Positions 8,092 through 16,661 of a stretch of DNA of 64,000 bases are shown here, piece after piece (within the stretch, counting starts at the first letter, position 1; each line of letters opens with the position of its first letter). Made by a program: the position numbers and the translations under genes. The DNA comes from Plantactinospora sp. KBS50 (GTDB taxonomy: Bacteria > Actinomycetota > Actinomycetes > Mycobacteriales > Micromonosporaceae): contig NZ_CP022961.1 in assembly GCF_002285795.1 (NCBI RefSeq), positions 5,584,001 through 5,648,000 of the forward strand, written 5' to 3'. The notes beneath the pieces were generated by a model. It worked only from the letters and a program-made list of their open reading frames with translations, did not search any database and had not been told where the DNA came from.

Positions 8092-9618
8092 TCAGCCGGC
8101 CCGCTTCGGCCACCGGAGCGGGACCACCAGGATCGCCTCGGTGCCGCGGTCGGCCCGGTTGCGCAGCTCGATGGTGCCGCACAGTTCCCCGGTGGCCAGT
8201 GCCCGGACGATCTGGAGGCCGAGTCGCCCGCTGCGCTCCCGGTCGAAGCCCTCGGGCAGGCCGCGGCCGTTGTCCGCCACCGACACGTGCAGCTGCTTGC
8301 GGAACCGGTGCGCCGAGACCACCACCTCGGCCGGCGGCTCGCCCACCGGGTCCGGGCCGTCGACCGGGAACCCGTGTTCGACGGCGTTGAGCAGCAGCTC
8401 GTTCAGCACCATCACCAGCGAGGTGGCCAGCTCCGCCGGCAACACCCCGAAGGAGCCCTGCCGGCGCATCCGTACCGTGAAGCCGGTCGCCGCGACCTCG
8501 CCGGCGGCCGCGGCCACCCGGTCGAGGATGCCGTCGAACTCCACCACCTCGTCGCTGGACATGGAGAGGGTCTCGTGCACCAGGGCGATCGAGGCCACCC
8601 GGCGGACGGACTCCTCCAGCGCGGCCCGGGCGTCCGGGCTGTCCACCCGGCGCGCCTGGAGGCGCAGCAGGGCGGCCACCGTCTGAAGGTTGTTCTTCAC
8701 CCGGTGGTGGATCTCCCGGATCGTGGCGTCCTTGGTCATCAGCGCGCGGTCCCGGCGACGTACCTCGGTCATGTCGCGGACCAGGACCAGCGCGCCGATC
8801 GGCACCCCGGCCGGCATCAGCGGCAGCGCCCGGGTCAGTACGGTCGCCCCGCGCGCCTCGATCTCCCGGCGCCGGGGTGCCTCACCGCGCAGCGCCGCCA
8901 GTACGGCGTTGGAGGCCTCGGTGCCGTCCAGCGGATCGGCCGCGAGCCGGCCGTTCAGGCCGGCCAGGTCCTCGCCGATGAGGTGTGAGGAGAACCCCAG
9001 CCGGCGGTACGCGGACTGGGCGTTCGGGCTCGCGTACGTCACCTTGCCGCTGGCGTCCAGCCGGACCAGGCCGTCGCCCACCCGCGGCGCCGAGGTGGTC
9101 TCGCCGGGGTGCCGGGGCGGCGGGAAGGTGCCGTCGGCGACCATCTGGGCCAGGTCGTCGGCCGTGGTCAGGTAGTTCAGCTCCAGCTGGCTGGGGGTCC
9201 GCGCGGTGGACAGGTTGGTGTCCCGGCCGATCACCCCGATCACGTCCCCGGCCTCGCCCTCGGCGGTGCGCAGCCGGACCGGGATGGCCTCGTGCCGGGC
9301 TGGCGTGTCGCCGTACCAGACCGGGTCGCCCTCCCGCCAGATCCGGCCCTGGCTGTAGGCGATGCTCAGGTGCGCAACCTCGGGACCGCCGACGATCCGG
9401 CCGACCTGGTCGTCCTGGTACGCCGTCGGGGCGGTGGTGGGCCGGACCTGCGCGACGCACAGGAACGACTCGTCGCCGTCCACCGGCACCCACAGCAGCA
9501 GGTCCGCGAAGGACAGGTCGGACAGCAACTGCCAGTCACCGGCTATCCGGTGCAGGTGATCGATGTCGCCGGGCCGCAGTGCGGTGTGTTCCTCGGCGAG
9601 GTCACGGAGGGTGGACAC
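8092..9618 (-). CDS. pdtaS: PdtaS-like sensor histidine kinase
   Basis: This 508-aa soluble kinase has an N-terminal GAF-like domain (residues 1-150), a PAS domain (about 165-290), a HisKA_2 phosphoacceptor box (IREIHHRVKNNLQTVAALL near 310) and an HATPase domain with VLNELLLNAVEHGF, DNGRGLP and GLQIV. The order is that of mycobacterial PdtaS (Rv3220c), whose partner PdtaR is an RNA-binding antiterminator. No transmembrane helix is seen, so it is cytosolic. The GTG at 9618 lacks a strong ribosome-binding site. The response regulator is not encoded here, which fits the orphan arrangement in mycobacteria. Confidence 0.92.
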   Translation of the reverse strand: MSTLRDLAEEHTALRPGDIDHLHRIAGDWQLLSDLSFADLLLWVPVDGDESFLCVAQVRPTTAPTAYQDDQVGRIVGGPEVAHLSIAYSQGRIWREGDPVWYGDTPARHEAIPVRLRTAEGEAGDVIGVIGRDTNLSTARTPSQLELNYLTTADDLAQMVADGTFPPPRHPGETTSAPRVGDGLVRLDASGKVTYASPNAQSAYRRLGFSSHLIGEDLAGLNGRLAADPLDGTEASNAVLAALRGEAPRRREIEARGATVLTRALPLMPAGVPIGALVLVRDMTEVRRRDRALMTKDATIREIHHRVKNNLQTVAALLRLQARRVDSPDARAALEESVRRVASIALVHETLSMSSDEVVEFDGILDRVAAAAGEVAATGFTVRMRRQGSFGVLPAELATSLVMVLNELLLNAVEHGFPVDGPDPVGEPPAEVVVSAHRFRKQLHVSVADNGRGLPEGFDRERSGRLGLQIVRALATGELCGTIELRNRADRGTEAILVVPLRWPKRAG

Positions 9619-9676
9619 GAGGCAAGCGTGCCATGCCGGCGTCCGCGGGTCGCTCGCCCGGCCCGGCGCGCCGCCC

Positions 9677-9715
9677 GGACCGGGAGACCGGACCGGGAGA
9701 CCGGACCGGGAGATC
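9677..9715. repeat. 13-bp tandem repeat, three copies
   Basis: Unit GGACCGGGAGACC occurs at 9677-9689, 9690-9702 and 9703-9715 (the last with one mismatch). It sits between the SIS gene stop and the histidine kinase start on the same strand. No function is apparent. Confidence 0.8.
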
Positions 9716-10766
9716 AGTGGGTGCTGGTGACCTTCTTGAGCCCGCGCGGGGCGTCCGGATCCTCGCCGCGGGCCAGCGCCAACGCCAGCGCGAGCTGCTG
9801 CATCGGCAGGATGTCCAGCAGCGGGGCGTACCGCTCGTCCACCTCGGGCACCGCGATCCGGGCCGCGCCGGGCACCCGCGCCGAGCCGACGGTGACCACG
9901 TCCGCGCCCCGCTCGGCCAGCCGGGGCAGCACGGCGCGCATCGCCTCGCCGCCCGGTCCGGAGCCCACCAGGGCCAGCACCGGTACGTCGGGATCGGTCA
10001 TCGCGAGCGGCCCGTGCAGCAGGTCGGCGCCGGAGAAGGCGAGCGCCGGCAGGTAGGAGGTCTCCATCAGCTTGAGCGCCGCCTCCCGGGCGGTGGGGTA
10101 CGCGTAGCCGCGGCCGGTGGTGACCAGTTGGGCGGCGAACCGGTAGCGCGGCGCCAACGCCGCGGCGGCGGGATCGGCCAGGGTCCGCTCGGCCAGCTCG
10201 GGCAGCGTGTCCAGGGCGGCGCGTTCGGCGTCGGGCAGCCGGCCGTCGCCGGCCCGGATGCCCTCGACGAGCATCAGCAGCGCGAGCAGTTCGGCGGTGT
10301 ACGTCTTGGTGGCGGCCACCGCCCGTTCGTGCCCGGCGGCGATGTCGACGGCGAGTTCGGCGGTGCCGGCGAGCGTCGAGTCGGGGGCGTTGGTCACCGC
10401 GAGGGTGAGCGCGCCGGACCCGCGGGCCACCCGGAGCACCTCGGCCAGGTCGGCCGAGCCGCCGCTCTGACTCACCCCCACGACGAGCGCGTCCGACAGG
10501 TCGGGGCGGGCGCCGAACAGGGTCATGGTGCTCGGCGAGGCGAGGCCGGCGGGCAGCGAGAGCCGGATCTCGGTGAGGTAGGCGGCGTAGAGCGCGGCAT
10601 GGTCCGAGGTGCCCCGGGCGGCGTAGACCACGTGCCGGGGACGCCGCTCGGCGATGGTCCGCGCGACCTCGGCGATCGCGCGCGACTGGTCCGGTTCGAG
10701 CAGCCGGGCGTAGCCGGTCGGCTGCTCGGCGATGTCCGCCGCCATTCCGGATCCCGGTCGGGTCAT
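9714..10766 (-). CDS. SIS-domain sugar-phosphate isomerase/deaminase-like protein
   Basis: This 350-aa protein has two SIS domains and no glutaminase domain. It resembles the isomerase half of GlmS and the AgaS/FrlB group. VVYAARGTSDHAA begins the first sugar-phosphate site, VGVSQSGGSAD is the phosphate-binding SQSGxSxD loop, and GRGYAYPTAREAALKLMET matches the second-domain motif of GlmS-like proteins. It likely isomerises or deaminates an amino-sugar phosphate; the substrate is not resolved. The ATG at 10766 has GGAGG 7 nt upstream. A 19-bp inverted repeat at 10817-10835 in the divergent region could be its operator. Confidence 0.85.
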   Translation of the reverse strand: MTRPGSGMAADIAEQPTGYARLLEPDQSRAIAEVARTIAERRPRHVVYAARGTSDHAALYAAYLTEIRLSLPAGLASPSTMTLFGARPDLSDALVVGVSQSGGSADLAEVLRVARGSGALTLAVTNAPDSTLAGTAELAVDIAAGHERAVAATKTYTAELLALLMLVEGIRAGDGRLPDAERAALDTLPELAERTLADPAAAALAPRYRFAAQLVTTGRGYAYPTAREAALKLMETSYLPALAFSGADLLHGPLAMTDPDVPVLALVGSGPGGEAMRAVLPRLAERGADVVTVGSARVPGAARIAVPEVDERYAPLLDILPMQQLALALALARGEDPDAPRGLKKVTSTH

Positions 10767-10816
10767 GGCCGCCTCCGTCCCTGCCGGCCGTACCGGCGTA
10801 CCCATCCCCGTACTGC

Positions 10817-10835
10817 GCAATCCTCGCGCGATTGC
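10817..10835. promoter_or_regulatory. Possible operator upstream of the SIS gene
   Basis: GCAATC-N7-GATTGC is an inverted repeat in the 285-bp divergent region between the SIS gene and the TPR gene. Arms are only 6 bp, so chance is possible; no matching regulator gene is adjacent. Confidence 0.3.
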
Positions 10836-11063
10836 TGAGCATCCTTGCACGTTTCAGCCGGGAACAGCAACACATCGATCACAAACGCGCAGCCACTGCG
10901 CGGTGGATCACTCGAAACCGCGGCAATGCCCGCCGGATCGCCCGCACCGCCGGGCGCCCGGCGGACCGACCGCGACCCGCTTGTAGATCCACCGGACACC
11001 CCCTAGGCTGCCCACCCAGCGCAGGGCCAACAGGACGGAGAGTTCGGCGCGGTGCCCGAGGGA

Positions 11064-12886
11064 ATGGACGACTCTCGCCGCTCGGCCGAGGGTGAGCTGA
11101 CGCTGGCCCGATCGGCCCTGGCCGAGGGGACCTGGACCATGCCGCCGGGCACGTGGCCGGCGCCCTGGCACACGCGCCCACGCTGCCCGAGGCGCACGAG
11201 CTGCTCGCCCGGCTCGCCGCCCGCTCCGGCGGCGGTCTCGACCTGTTCCCGCTGCGCCAGCATCCCTTCATCGGCACGATCGTGGCCCGGGCGCACCTGC
11301 TGGCCGCCGCCGGACGACCGATGGAGGGGTTGGAACTGCTGGCCGTGGCCACCGGCCACGTGCCGGGGGTGAACTGGGCCGGCGTGCCCTGGGTCTGCTC
11401 CCCCGGACTGGTCGAGCAGGTCCACCCGGACCGGCTGGCCGGGGTGCTCATGCGGATCTGCGCGGGCATCGGCGACCCGGCGCCGCCGCCCAGTCACGGC
11501 GCCCTGCGGCCGTACCTGCGGCTGGCCGAGCGGGCGATCGCCCGGCATCCCCGGGCGGCGCTGCTGCTCGGTGCGGCCTCGGCCCTGGCCCGGCGGCTCG
11601 ACGAGATCCCACTCGCGGTCCGTTGGGCGGCCGACGGGGTACGCGTCGCCCCGTCGAAGCTCGGCGAGGTGTGGCTCGGGTACGCCCAGCGCAGTGCCGG
11701 GCGGATCGACGAGGCGTTGGACGCGCTCTACCGCGCGGTCGCGTACGACCCGGACGACCTTTCCATCTACGCCGACATCGCCGGCACGCTCGCCGACAGC
11801 GGCCGGCTGGACGAGGCGCTGGCCTGGACCGACCGGGCGCTGGAACGGGACCCGACGTTCGACTGCGCGGTGCACACGGCGCACCGGCTGCGGCACCGCC
11901 GCGACGGCGAACTGCGGCATCTGGTCGCGCTCGCCGACTTCCAGCGCGAACATCCGGACGACTCGCACGAACACACCGACCTGGCCGAGTGCTGCGCCGC
12001 GGAACCGTGGCTGGGTCGGGTGCCGCTGGCCGAGGAGGCGGTGGTTGGGATGCTGCGCCGGATGCTGGCCGACGGCCACGGCCGGGGCGACGCCGGCCTG
12101 GCGGCCCGCGGCCGGATCCGGCTGAGCGGCCTGGAGCCGCCGAGCGCGATGCGCGCGATGCGCCGGACCGCGCCCGGGATGCAACCGCACATCGAGGCCG
12201 TGCCGGAACCGGATCCGCGGCAACCGCGCCGGCCCGGCGGGCGGCGGCTCTGGCGGTACGAGGGCACCGAGGCGCTTCCCGCGGTGCCGGAGCCGTCGAG
12301 GGCCGCGGCGGAGCGGATCCGGCAGCTCGCCCGGCCGGCCTGGCGGCATCCGCCGGCCGCGTACGACGACGCCGTGGCGCTGGCCACCGTGAGCCTGGAC
12401 GACCTGCTCGGGCTGCTGGTCCATCCGCCCGCGGCGCCGGAGAGCCAACTCGGTCGCTCGCTGCGCGACCACGATCCGACCCTGTGGGTACGGTCCGTCC
12501 AGGTCTGGGCCTGCCTCGGCCTGCTGCACCACCGCACGGACGAACCGTGGCCCCGCTCGACCCGGCGACAGGTACTGCTGGACCTGGTCTGGGGGGTCGA
12601 GGACTGGGTGTCCGAGGCCGCCCTGTTCGCCATGGTGACCTACGCCTGGGTGGATCCGACCGTCCGGGCCGAGGTGGCCCGCACCGCCACCGACCGGCTG
12701 ACCGACGCCGTCACGGTCGCCCGCAGCCGCCCGGTCTCCGTGCTGCACTCGCTGGGCTGGCTGGTGCTGGCCACCCCGGACGTGGACACCGGAACGGCGG
12801 CGGCCACCCGTCGGTTGCTGGGTGTCCGCCGCCGGTCCCGGTCGAATCCGCTGGCCCGGCTCTGGCGCCGGCTCACCCGCCGGTAG
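11064..12886 (+). CDS. TPR-repeat protein, interrupted by an apparent 1-nt frameshift
   Basis: Two frames together encode a tetratricopeptide protein of about 607 aa. The first frame reads MDDSRRSAEGELTLARSALAEG from 11064 (or from a GTG at 11052). The second resumes as DLDHAAGHVAGALAHA and runs to 12886. The switch falls in the GGGG run at 11126-11129: one extra G restores a continuous TPR helix pair. Further TPR-like pairs lie at about 150-260 (YAQRSAGRIDEALDALYRAVAYDP, then DSGRLDEALAWTDRALERDP in sense). The C-terminal 200 residues are Arg-rich with no known domain. If the frameshift is real, translation could start at GTG 11153. The role is unknown, probably protein-protein binding. Confidence 0.75.
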
Positions 12887-12913
12887 ATCGGCGGGACCTT
12901 CCCCGGGGCCAGG

Positions 12914-12936
12914 GCGTGTTCACAGGTGAAACACGC
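12914..12936. terminator. Bidirectional hairpin terminator
   Basis: GCGTGTT and AACACGC flank a CACAGGTGA loop between two converging genes, overlapping the last base of the transporter stop codon. The loop can pair further (CAC with GTG), giving an 8-10 bp stem. Confidence 0.65.
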
Positions 12937-14528
12937 TAGTGCACCGGCGCCTCGGCGAGCGCGGTCTCGGCCTGCTCCTCCGGCGACCCGGTCGGCTCGC
13001 GGTCCGTGGAGCCGCGCAGCGGGATCTCCCTGATGAACCAGGCGAGCACCGGCACGGCCACCGTGAACAGGACCGCCCAGCCGAAGACCCCGGAGATCGA
13101 GTCGGCGAGGCCGCCGAGCACCGCCTCGCGAACCGGACCGACCAGCTTCTTGAGGTCGGCCGGGTTCATCCCGGCGCCGCCGGAACCACCGGACTGGGCG
13201 AGGAACTGGCCCGCGCTGGAGGCGGCGAGCCGGCTGGTGAAGATGGCGCCGAACAGCGAGATCCCGAAGGATCCGCCGATCGACCGGAAGAAGGTGGCCG
13301 CCCCGCTCGCGGCGCCCAGGTCGCGCTGCTCGACGCTGTTCTGCGCGATCAGCATCGACGTCTGCATGAGGAAACCCATCCCGACGCCGAGCACCACCAT
13401 GTACATCGACAGCTCCACCTTGCTGGTGTGCACGTCCAGCAGGGTGAGCAGCGCCATGCCGGCCGTCATCACCACGCCGCCGATGATCGGGAAGATCCGG
13501 TAACGGCCGGTGCGGGTGATCAACCGGCCCACCACGATGGACACGACCAGCATGCCGAACATCAGCGGGAGCAGCAGCAGGCCGCTGTTGGTCGCCGAGG
13601 CGCCCTGCACGGTCTGCTGGAACAGCGGCAGGAAGTTCATCGCGCCGAACATCGAGAAGCCGAGCAGGAAGCCGATCACCGAGATCAGCGCGAAGTTGCG
13701 GTTGGTGAACAGCCCCAGCGGCAGGATGGGTTCCGGCACCCGACGCTCGACGATCCCGAACGCCACCAGACTCAGCAGCGCGAGCACGGCCAGGCCGAGG
13801 ATCTGCGCCGAGCCCCAGGCGTACTCGTTGCCGCCCCAGGTCGTGATCAGCACGATGGCGGTGATGCCGACGGACAGCAGGCCGGCGCCCCACCAGTCGA
13901 TCTTGTGTTCGGTGCGGTACCTCGGCAGGTGCATGGTGCTGGCCAGGACCAGCAGCGCGATGCCGCCCAGCGGCAGGTTGACGTAGAACGCCCAGCGCCA
14001 GGACAGGTGGTCGGTGATGAAGCCGCCGATGAGCGGCCCGGCCACCATGGCGATGGCCATGATGCCGGCGATCATGCCCTGGTAGCGCCCCCGCTCGCGG
14101 GGCGGCACGAGGTCACCGATGATCGCCATGACGCCGACCATCAGGCCGCCCGCGCCCAGCCCCTGCACCGCGCGGAACGCGATGAGCTGGACCATCCCGT
14201 CGGCCGGGCCGCCGAACATCGAGGAACCGGACATTCCACAGAGCGCCGACCCGATCAGGAAGATCACGATCGAGGTGAGGAAGACGGCCTTGCGCCCGTA
14301 CAGGTCGCCCAGCTTGCCCCAGATGGGCGTGGAGACGGTCGTGCCGAGCACGTACGAGGTGACCACCCAGGTGAAGTGGTTGAGTCCACCGAACTCGCCC
14401 ACGATGCGGGGCAGCGCGGTGCTGACGATCATGTTGTCGAGCATCGCGAGCATCATCGCGATCATGAGGCCGCCGAGCACGACCCGGACGTTGGGTCGTG
14501 CCGCACTGGCCTGGATGGTGTCCGTCAT
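12936..14528 (-). CDS. DHA2-family MFS multidrug exporter (EmrB/QacA type)
   Basis: This 530-aa protein has 14 predicted transmembrane segments. Motif A is present as GKLGDLYGRK after TM2, TM1 has the LDNMIVSTALP signature of 14-TM drug/proton antiporters, and the antiporter motif C region reads MVAGPLIGGF. It should export drugs or toxic metabolites with proton antiport. It diverges from a TetR gene whose product very likely represses it through the overlapping palindromes at 14571-14600. A 110-residue C-terminal segment contains a Gly-rich periplasmic loop and a final TM. Confidence 0.92.
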   Translation of the reverse strand: MTDTIQASAARPNVRVVLGGLMIAMMLAMLDNMIVSTALPRIVGEFGGLNHFTWVVTSYVLGTTVSTPIWGKLGDLYGRKAVFLTSIVIFLIGSALCGMSGSSMFGGPADGMVQLIAFRAVQGLGAGGLMVGVMAIIGDLVPPRERGRYQGMIAGIMAIAMVAGPLIGGFITDHLSWRWAFYVNLPLGGIALLVLASTMHLPRYRTEHKIDWWGAGLLSVGITAIVLITTWGGNEYAWGSAQILGLAVLALLSLVAFGIVERRVPEPILPLGLFTNRNFALISVIGFLLGFSMFGAMNFLPLFQQTVQGASATNSGLLLLPLMFGMLVVSIVVGRLITRTGRYRIFPIIGGVVMTAGMALLTLLDVHTSKVELSMYMVVLGVGMGFLMQTSMLIAQNSVEQRDLGAASGAATFFRSIGGSFGISLFGAIFTSRLAASSAGQFLAQSGGSGGAGMNPADLKKLVGPVREAVLGGLADSISGVFGWAVLFTVAVPVLAWFIREIPLRGSTDREPTGSPEEQAETALAEAPVH

Positions 14529-14570
14529 CAGTTAGGTCCCCCATTGCGCGGATGCGCTTACTTGCCGGCC

Positions 14571-14600
14571 GGCTAGTTATCTTACTAGCCGTACGGTAAG
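14571..14600. promoter_or_regulatory. TetR-type operator in the divergent exporter/regulator promoter
   Basis: GGCTAGT-N6-ACTAGCC (14571-14590) is a perfect 7-bp inverted repeat. Overlapping it, CTTAC-N10-GTAAG (14581-14600) encloses the palindrome CCGTACGG. The overlap gives two nested 20-bp operators offset by 10 bp in the 111-bp gap between the exporter and tetR starts, which would let one regulator control both promoters. Confidence 0.65.
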
Positions 14601-14639
14601 TTTGGCGCCTACGGCGGTCAACCGAGTTAGGCGGCTTTG

Positions 14640-15218
14640 GTGAGCGAGAGCACAGGCGACACCCGATCGCGGATTCAGGAGGTGGCGCTGGAACTCTTCA
14701 CGGAGCAGGGGTACGAGCGGACCTCGCTCCGCGAGATCGCCGAGCGGCTCGGCGTCACCAAGGCGGCGCTCTACTACCACTTCAAGAGCAAGGACGACAT
14801 CGTCAACAGCTTCGTCCAGGACCGGATCGACCGGATCGACGAGCTGGTGGCACGGGCCCAGGAACGGCCGCGCGACGCCGCCAACCGGCGGGACCTGATC
14901 GAGGAGTACGCCGACGAGATCTTCGGCGGACACAGCCACCGGGTGATGCACTTCTTCGAGCAGAACCAGACGGTGCTCAAGAGCCTGACCGCCGGGCAGA
15001 TGATGCGGGACCGGATGACCCAGCTGGCCGACGTGCTGGCCGGCGGTGACGCGTCGCCCACCAACCAGCTCCGGGCGATCCTCGCGCTCTTCGCGGTGCA
15101 CACCAGCTGGTTCGCCCTGCGCGGGCCGAACGTCGACGAGCAGGAACGGCGCAGCGCGGCGCTGGCCGTCGCGTTCGAGCTGCTGGACCGGAACGCCAGC
15201 GGCGCGGAAGCCGGCTAG
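14640..15218 (+). CDS. TetR-family transcriptional repressor
   Basis: The 192-aa protein has a classic TetR N-terminal helix-turn-helix (residues about 8-55, LREIAERLGVTKAALYYHFKSKDDI) and an all-helical ligand domain. It is divergent from the DHA2 exporter, so it probably senses an exported compound and represses both genes. The GTG at 14640 directly follows an in-frame TTG at 14637, so the start is uncertain by one codon; neither has a strong ribosome-binding site. A 15-bp-stem terminator follows the gene. Confidence 0.9.
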   Translation: MSESTGDTRSRIQEVALELFTEQGYERTSLREIAERLGVTKAALYYHFKSKDDIVNSFVQDRIDRIDELVARAQERPRDAANRRDLIEEYADEIFGGHSHRVMHFFEQNQTVLKSLTAGQMMRDRMTQLADVLAGGDASPTNQLRAILALFAVHTSWFALRGPNVDEQERRSAALAVAFELLDRNASGAEAG

Positions 15219-15235
15219 GGCCTCGACCGGCGTCC

Positions 15236-15271
15236 GCGTCAGGGTCCTCGACCGACCGAGGACCCTGACGC
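15236..15271. terminator. Bidirectional terminator, 15-bp perfect stem
   Basis: GCGTCAGGGTCCTCG and its exact complement flank a 6-nt loop between the converging tetR and acetyltransferase genes. The stem is long and perfect, which supports termination on both strands. Confidence 0.8.
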
Positions 15272-15295
15272 AGCGACCAGGATCCGCCGCCGGCG

Positions 15296-15853
15296 CTACC
15301 CGACCAGTTCGCCCGACCCACCGGCCGCACTGCCGGCAGCGCTACCGGCCGTGCCCGCGGTCGGCAGCGCCAACCGCAGCGCCAGCAGGTCCACGCCGGG
15401 CACCGGCGACCAGTCCCGCTCGGGGAGCCGGACGAAGCCGTACCGCGCGTACAGCCGCCGGGCGGGTGCCGAGAAGCTGCGGACGCAGATCACCACCGCG
15501 GTGCAGCCGGCGGCCACGGCCCGGTCGAGGCACGCGGCCACCAGCGCGGCACCGGCGCCCCGGCCCTGGGCGGCCGGATCGACCGCCAGCATCCGGAACT
15601 CGGCCTCACCCGGGCCGGCCAGCTCCGCGTACGGCGAACCGGGCAGCACGAAGGTGACCGAGCCGAGCACCGGGCCGGCGGGATCCACCGCCACCAGCAG
15701 CTCGCCGGCCACGGCCCGAGCCGGGACGTCGGCGAGCACCCGCTGGTAGCCGTGCCCGCCGGCGAGCTGCCCATCGGCCTCGTACGCGGCCACGGTCAGC
15801 CGGGCGATCGCGGCGAAATCCGCTGGTCCGGCGGCCCGGACCAGCACGCTCAC
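15296..15853 (-). CDS. GNAT-family N-acetyltransferase
   Basis: This 185-aa protein carries the GNAT fold: the acceptor strand FRMLAVDPAAQGRGAGAALV contains the acetyl-CoA pyrophosphate loop QGRGAG (about residues 94-105), followed by CVRSFSAPARRLYARYGF, the typical last helix and strand. Substrate is unknown. The GTG start at 15853 overlaps the stop of the TB7.3 biotinyl protein by 4 bp (GTGA), so the two are translationally coupled. The C-terminal 20 residues are Gly/Ala/Ser-rich. Confidence 0.85.
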   Translation of the reverse strand: MSVLVRAAGPADFAAIARLTVAAYEADGQLAGGHGYQRVLADVPARAVAGELLVAVDPAGPVLGSVTFVLPGSPYAELAGPGEAEFRMLAVDPAAQGRGAGAALVAACLDRAVAAGCTAVVICVRSFSAPARRLYARYGFVRLPERDWSPVPGVDLLALRLALPTAGTAGSAAGSAAGGSGELVG

Positions 15854-16065
15854 TCGATCACGGCGATCAGGTCACCGTCCTGGACCACGTCCCCCTCGTT
15901 GACGGCAAGCTGCGCCACCACGCCGTCCGACTCGGCGACGACGGGGATCTCCATCTTCATGGATTCGAGGATGACCAGCGTGTCACCCTCGGAAACGGAG
16001 TCGCCCGCGGAGGCGACGACCTTCCACACGTTCGCCACCATCTCGGCGCGGATCTCGTCGGCCAT
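15850..16065 (-). CDS. Biotinylated/biotinyl-lipoyl carrier protein, TB7.3 type
   Basis: A free-standing 71-aa biotinyl domain. The ESMKMEIPV motif presents Lys37 for biotinylation within the hammerhead fold, with GDSVSEGDTL before it and GDVVQDGDLIAVIE after it. It matches mycobacterial TB7.3 (Rv3221c), a biotinylated protein beside rshA and sigH. It may serve as a small carboxyl carrier, but its carboxylase partner is not established. GGGAGGG precedes the ATG. It diverges from bL37 and is followed by an overlapping GNAT gene. Confidence 0.95.
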   Translation of the reverse strand: MADEIRAEMVANVWKVVASAGDSVSEGDTLVILESMKMEIPVVAESDGVVAQLAVNEGDVVQDGDLIAVIE

Positions 16066-16200
16066 GTGATGCGGCCCTCCCTCGTCTATCCCGAGTGTCT
16101 GGAACGGTATCCAATCATGCGGCGGTCCGCTGCGACGGCCGACCGGGCCCGACTACCATCGGCGGGTCACCACGTCCCGCCGATGGAGAGGAACAGCCGG

Positions 16201-16275
16201 ATGGCCAAGAAGTCCCGCAAGAAGAAGGCTCGCAAGAAGAGCGCGGCCAACCACGGCAAGCGCCCCAACTCCTGA
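16201..16275 (+). CDS. bL37: Ribosomal protein bL37, 24 aa
   Basis: A 24-codon gene too short for most gene callers. It starts MAKKSRKKKARKKS and ends ANHGKRPNS, the signature C-terminus of bL37, the small actinobacterial large-subunit protein found in mycobacterial ribosome structures. Eleven of the 24 residues are Lys or Arg. A GGAGAGGA ribosome-binding site lies 8 nt upstream (16185-16192), and TACCAT at 16154-16159 is a plausible -10. The location beside TB7.3 and rshA supports the call. It binds 23S rRNA as an extended basic peptide. Confidence 0.92.
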   Translation: MAKKSRKKKARKKSAANHGKRPNS

Positions 16276-16282
16276 CGGGTCA

Positions 16283-16317
16283 CCCGGCCCACTGTCCGCG
16301 CGGACGGCTGGGCCGGG
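16283..16317. terminator. Bidirectional terminator between bL37 and rshA
   Basis: CCCGGCCCA and TGGGCCGGG form a 9-bp outer stem, and GTCC/GGAC pairs inside it, between two converging genes. It starts 8 bp after the bL37 stop. Confidence 0.65.
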
Positions 16318-16366
16318 CGGGCTCACTCGGGCGGAAGTTTCCGGGCAGCCACTCCCGACGGCACGC

Positions 16367-16657
16367 TCACTCGGGCAGGTACTCCCGGGCATCGGTCTCG
16401 ACGACCAGTTCGGCCAGCCGGATCCGGAGCCGCTCCCGCAGCTCGACCGGCGCCTTCTCGTCGCCGCAGCAGCGTGCGACGAGGGCCTTGACCTCCTGCT
16501 CGATGCCGTACTCGCGCAGGCAGTGCGAGCATCCGTCGAGGTGCTCCCGGATCTGCACCCGGCGCGCGTCCGCGCACTCCAGGTCGAGGTAGAGGTAGAC
16601 CTGCGCCAGCACCTCGCGACAGTTCGCGTGGTCGTGCCCGCGCTTCTCGCTGCTCAT
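16367..16657 (-). CDS. rshA: Zinc-binding anti-sigma factor RshA
   Basis: This 96-aa redox-sensitive anti-sigma factor has the ZAS core: HDHANC, then HLDGCSHCLREYG, giving the H-x3-C-x2-C zinc site. Oxidation of such cysteines is known to release SigH/SigR during thiol stress. An extra CC pair near residue 65 (ARCCGDEK) is unusual. The ATG at 16657 is 4 nt after the sigH stop, and the sigH tail supplies the AGGTG ribosome-binding site, so the two genes form one operon and are probably coupled. Confidence 0.94.
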   Translation of the reverse strand: MSSEKRGHDHANCREVLAQVYLYLDLECADARRVQIREHLDGCSHCLREYGIEQEVKALVARCCGDEKAPVELRERLRIRLAELVVETDAREYLPE

Positions 16658-16661
16658 CCGC

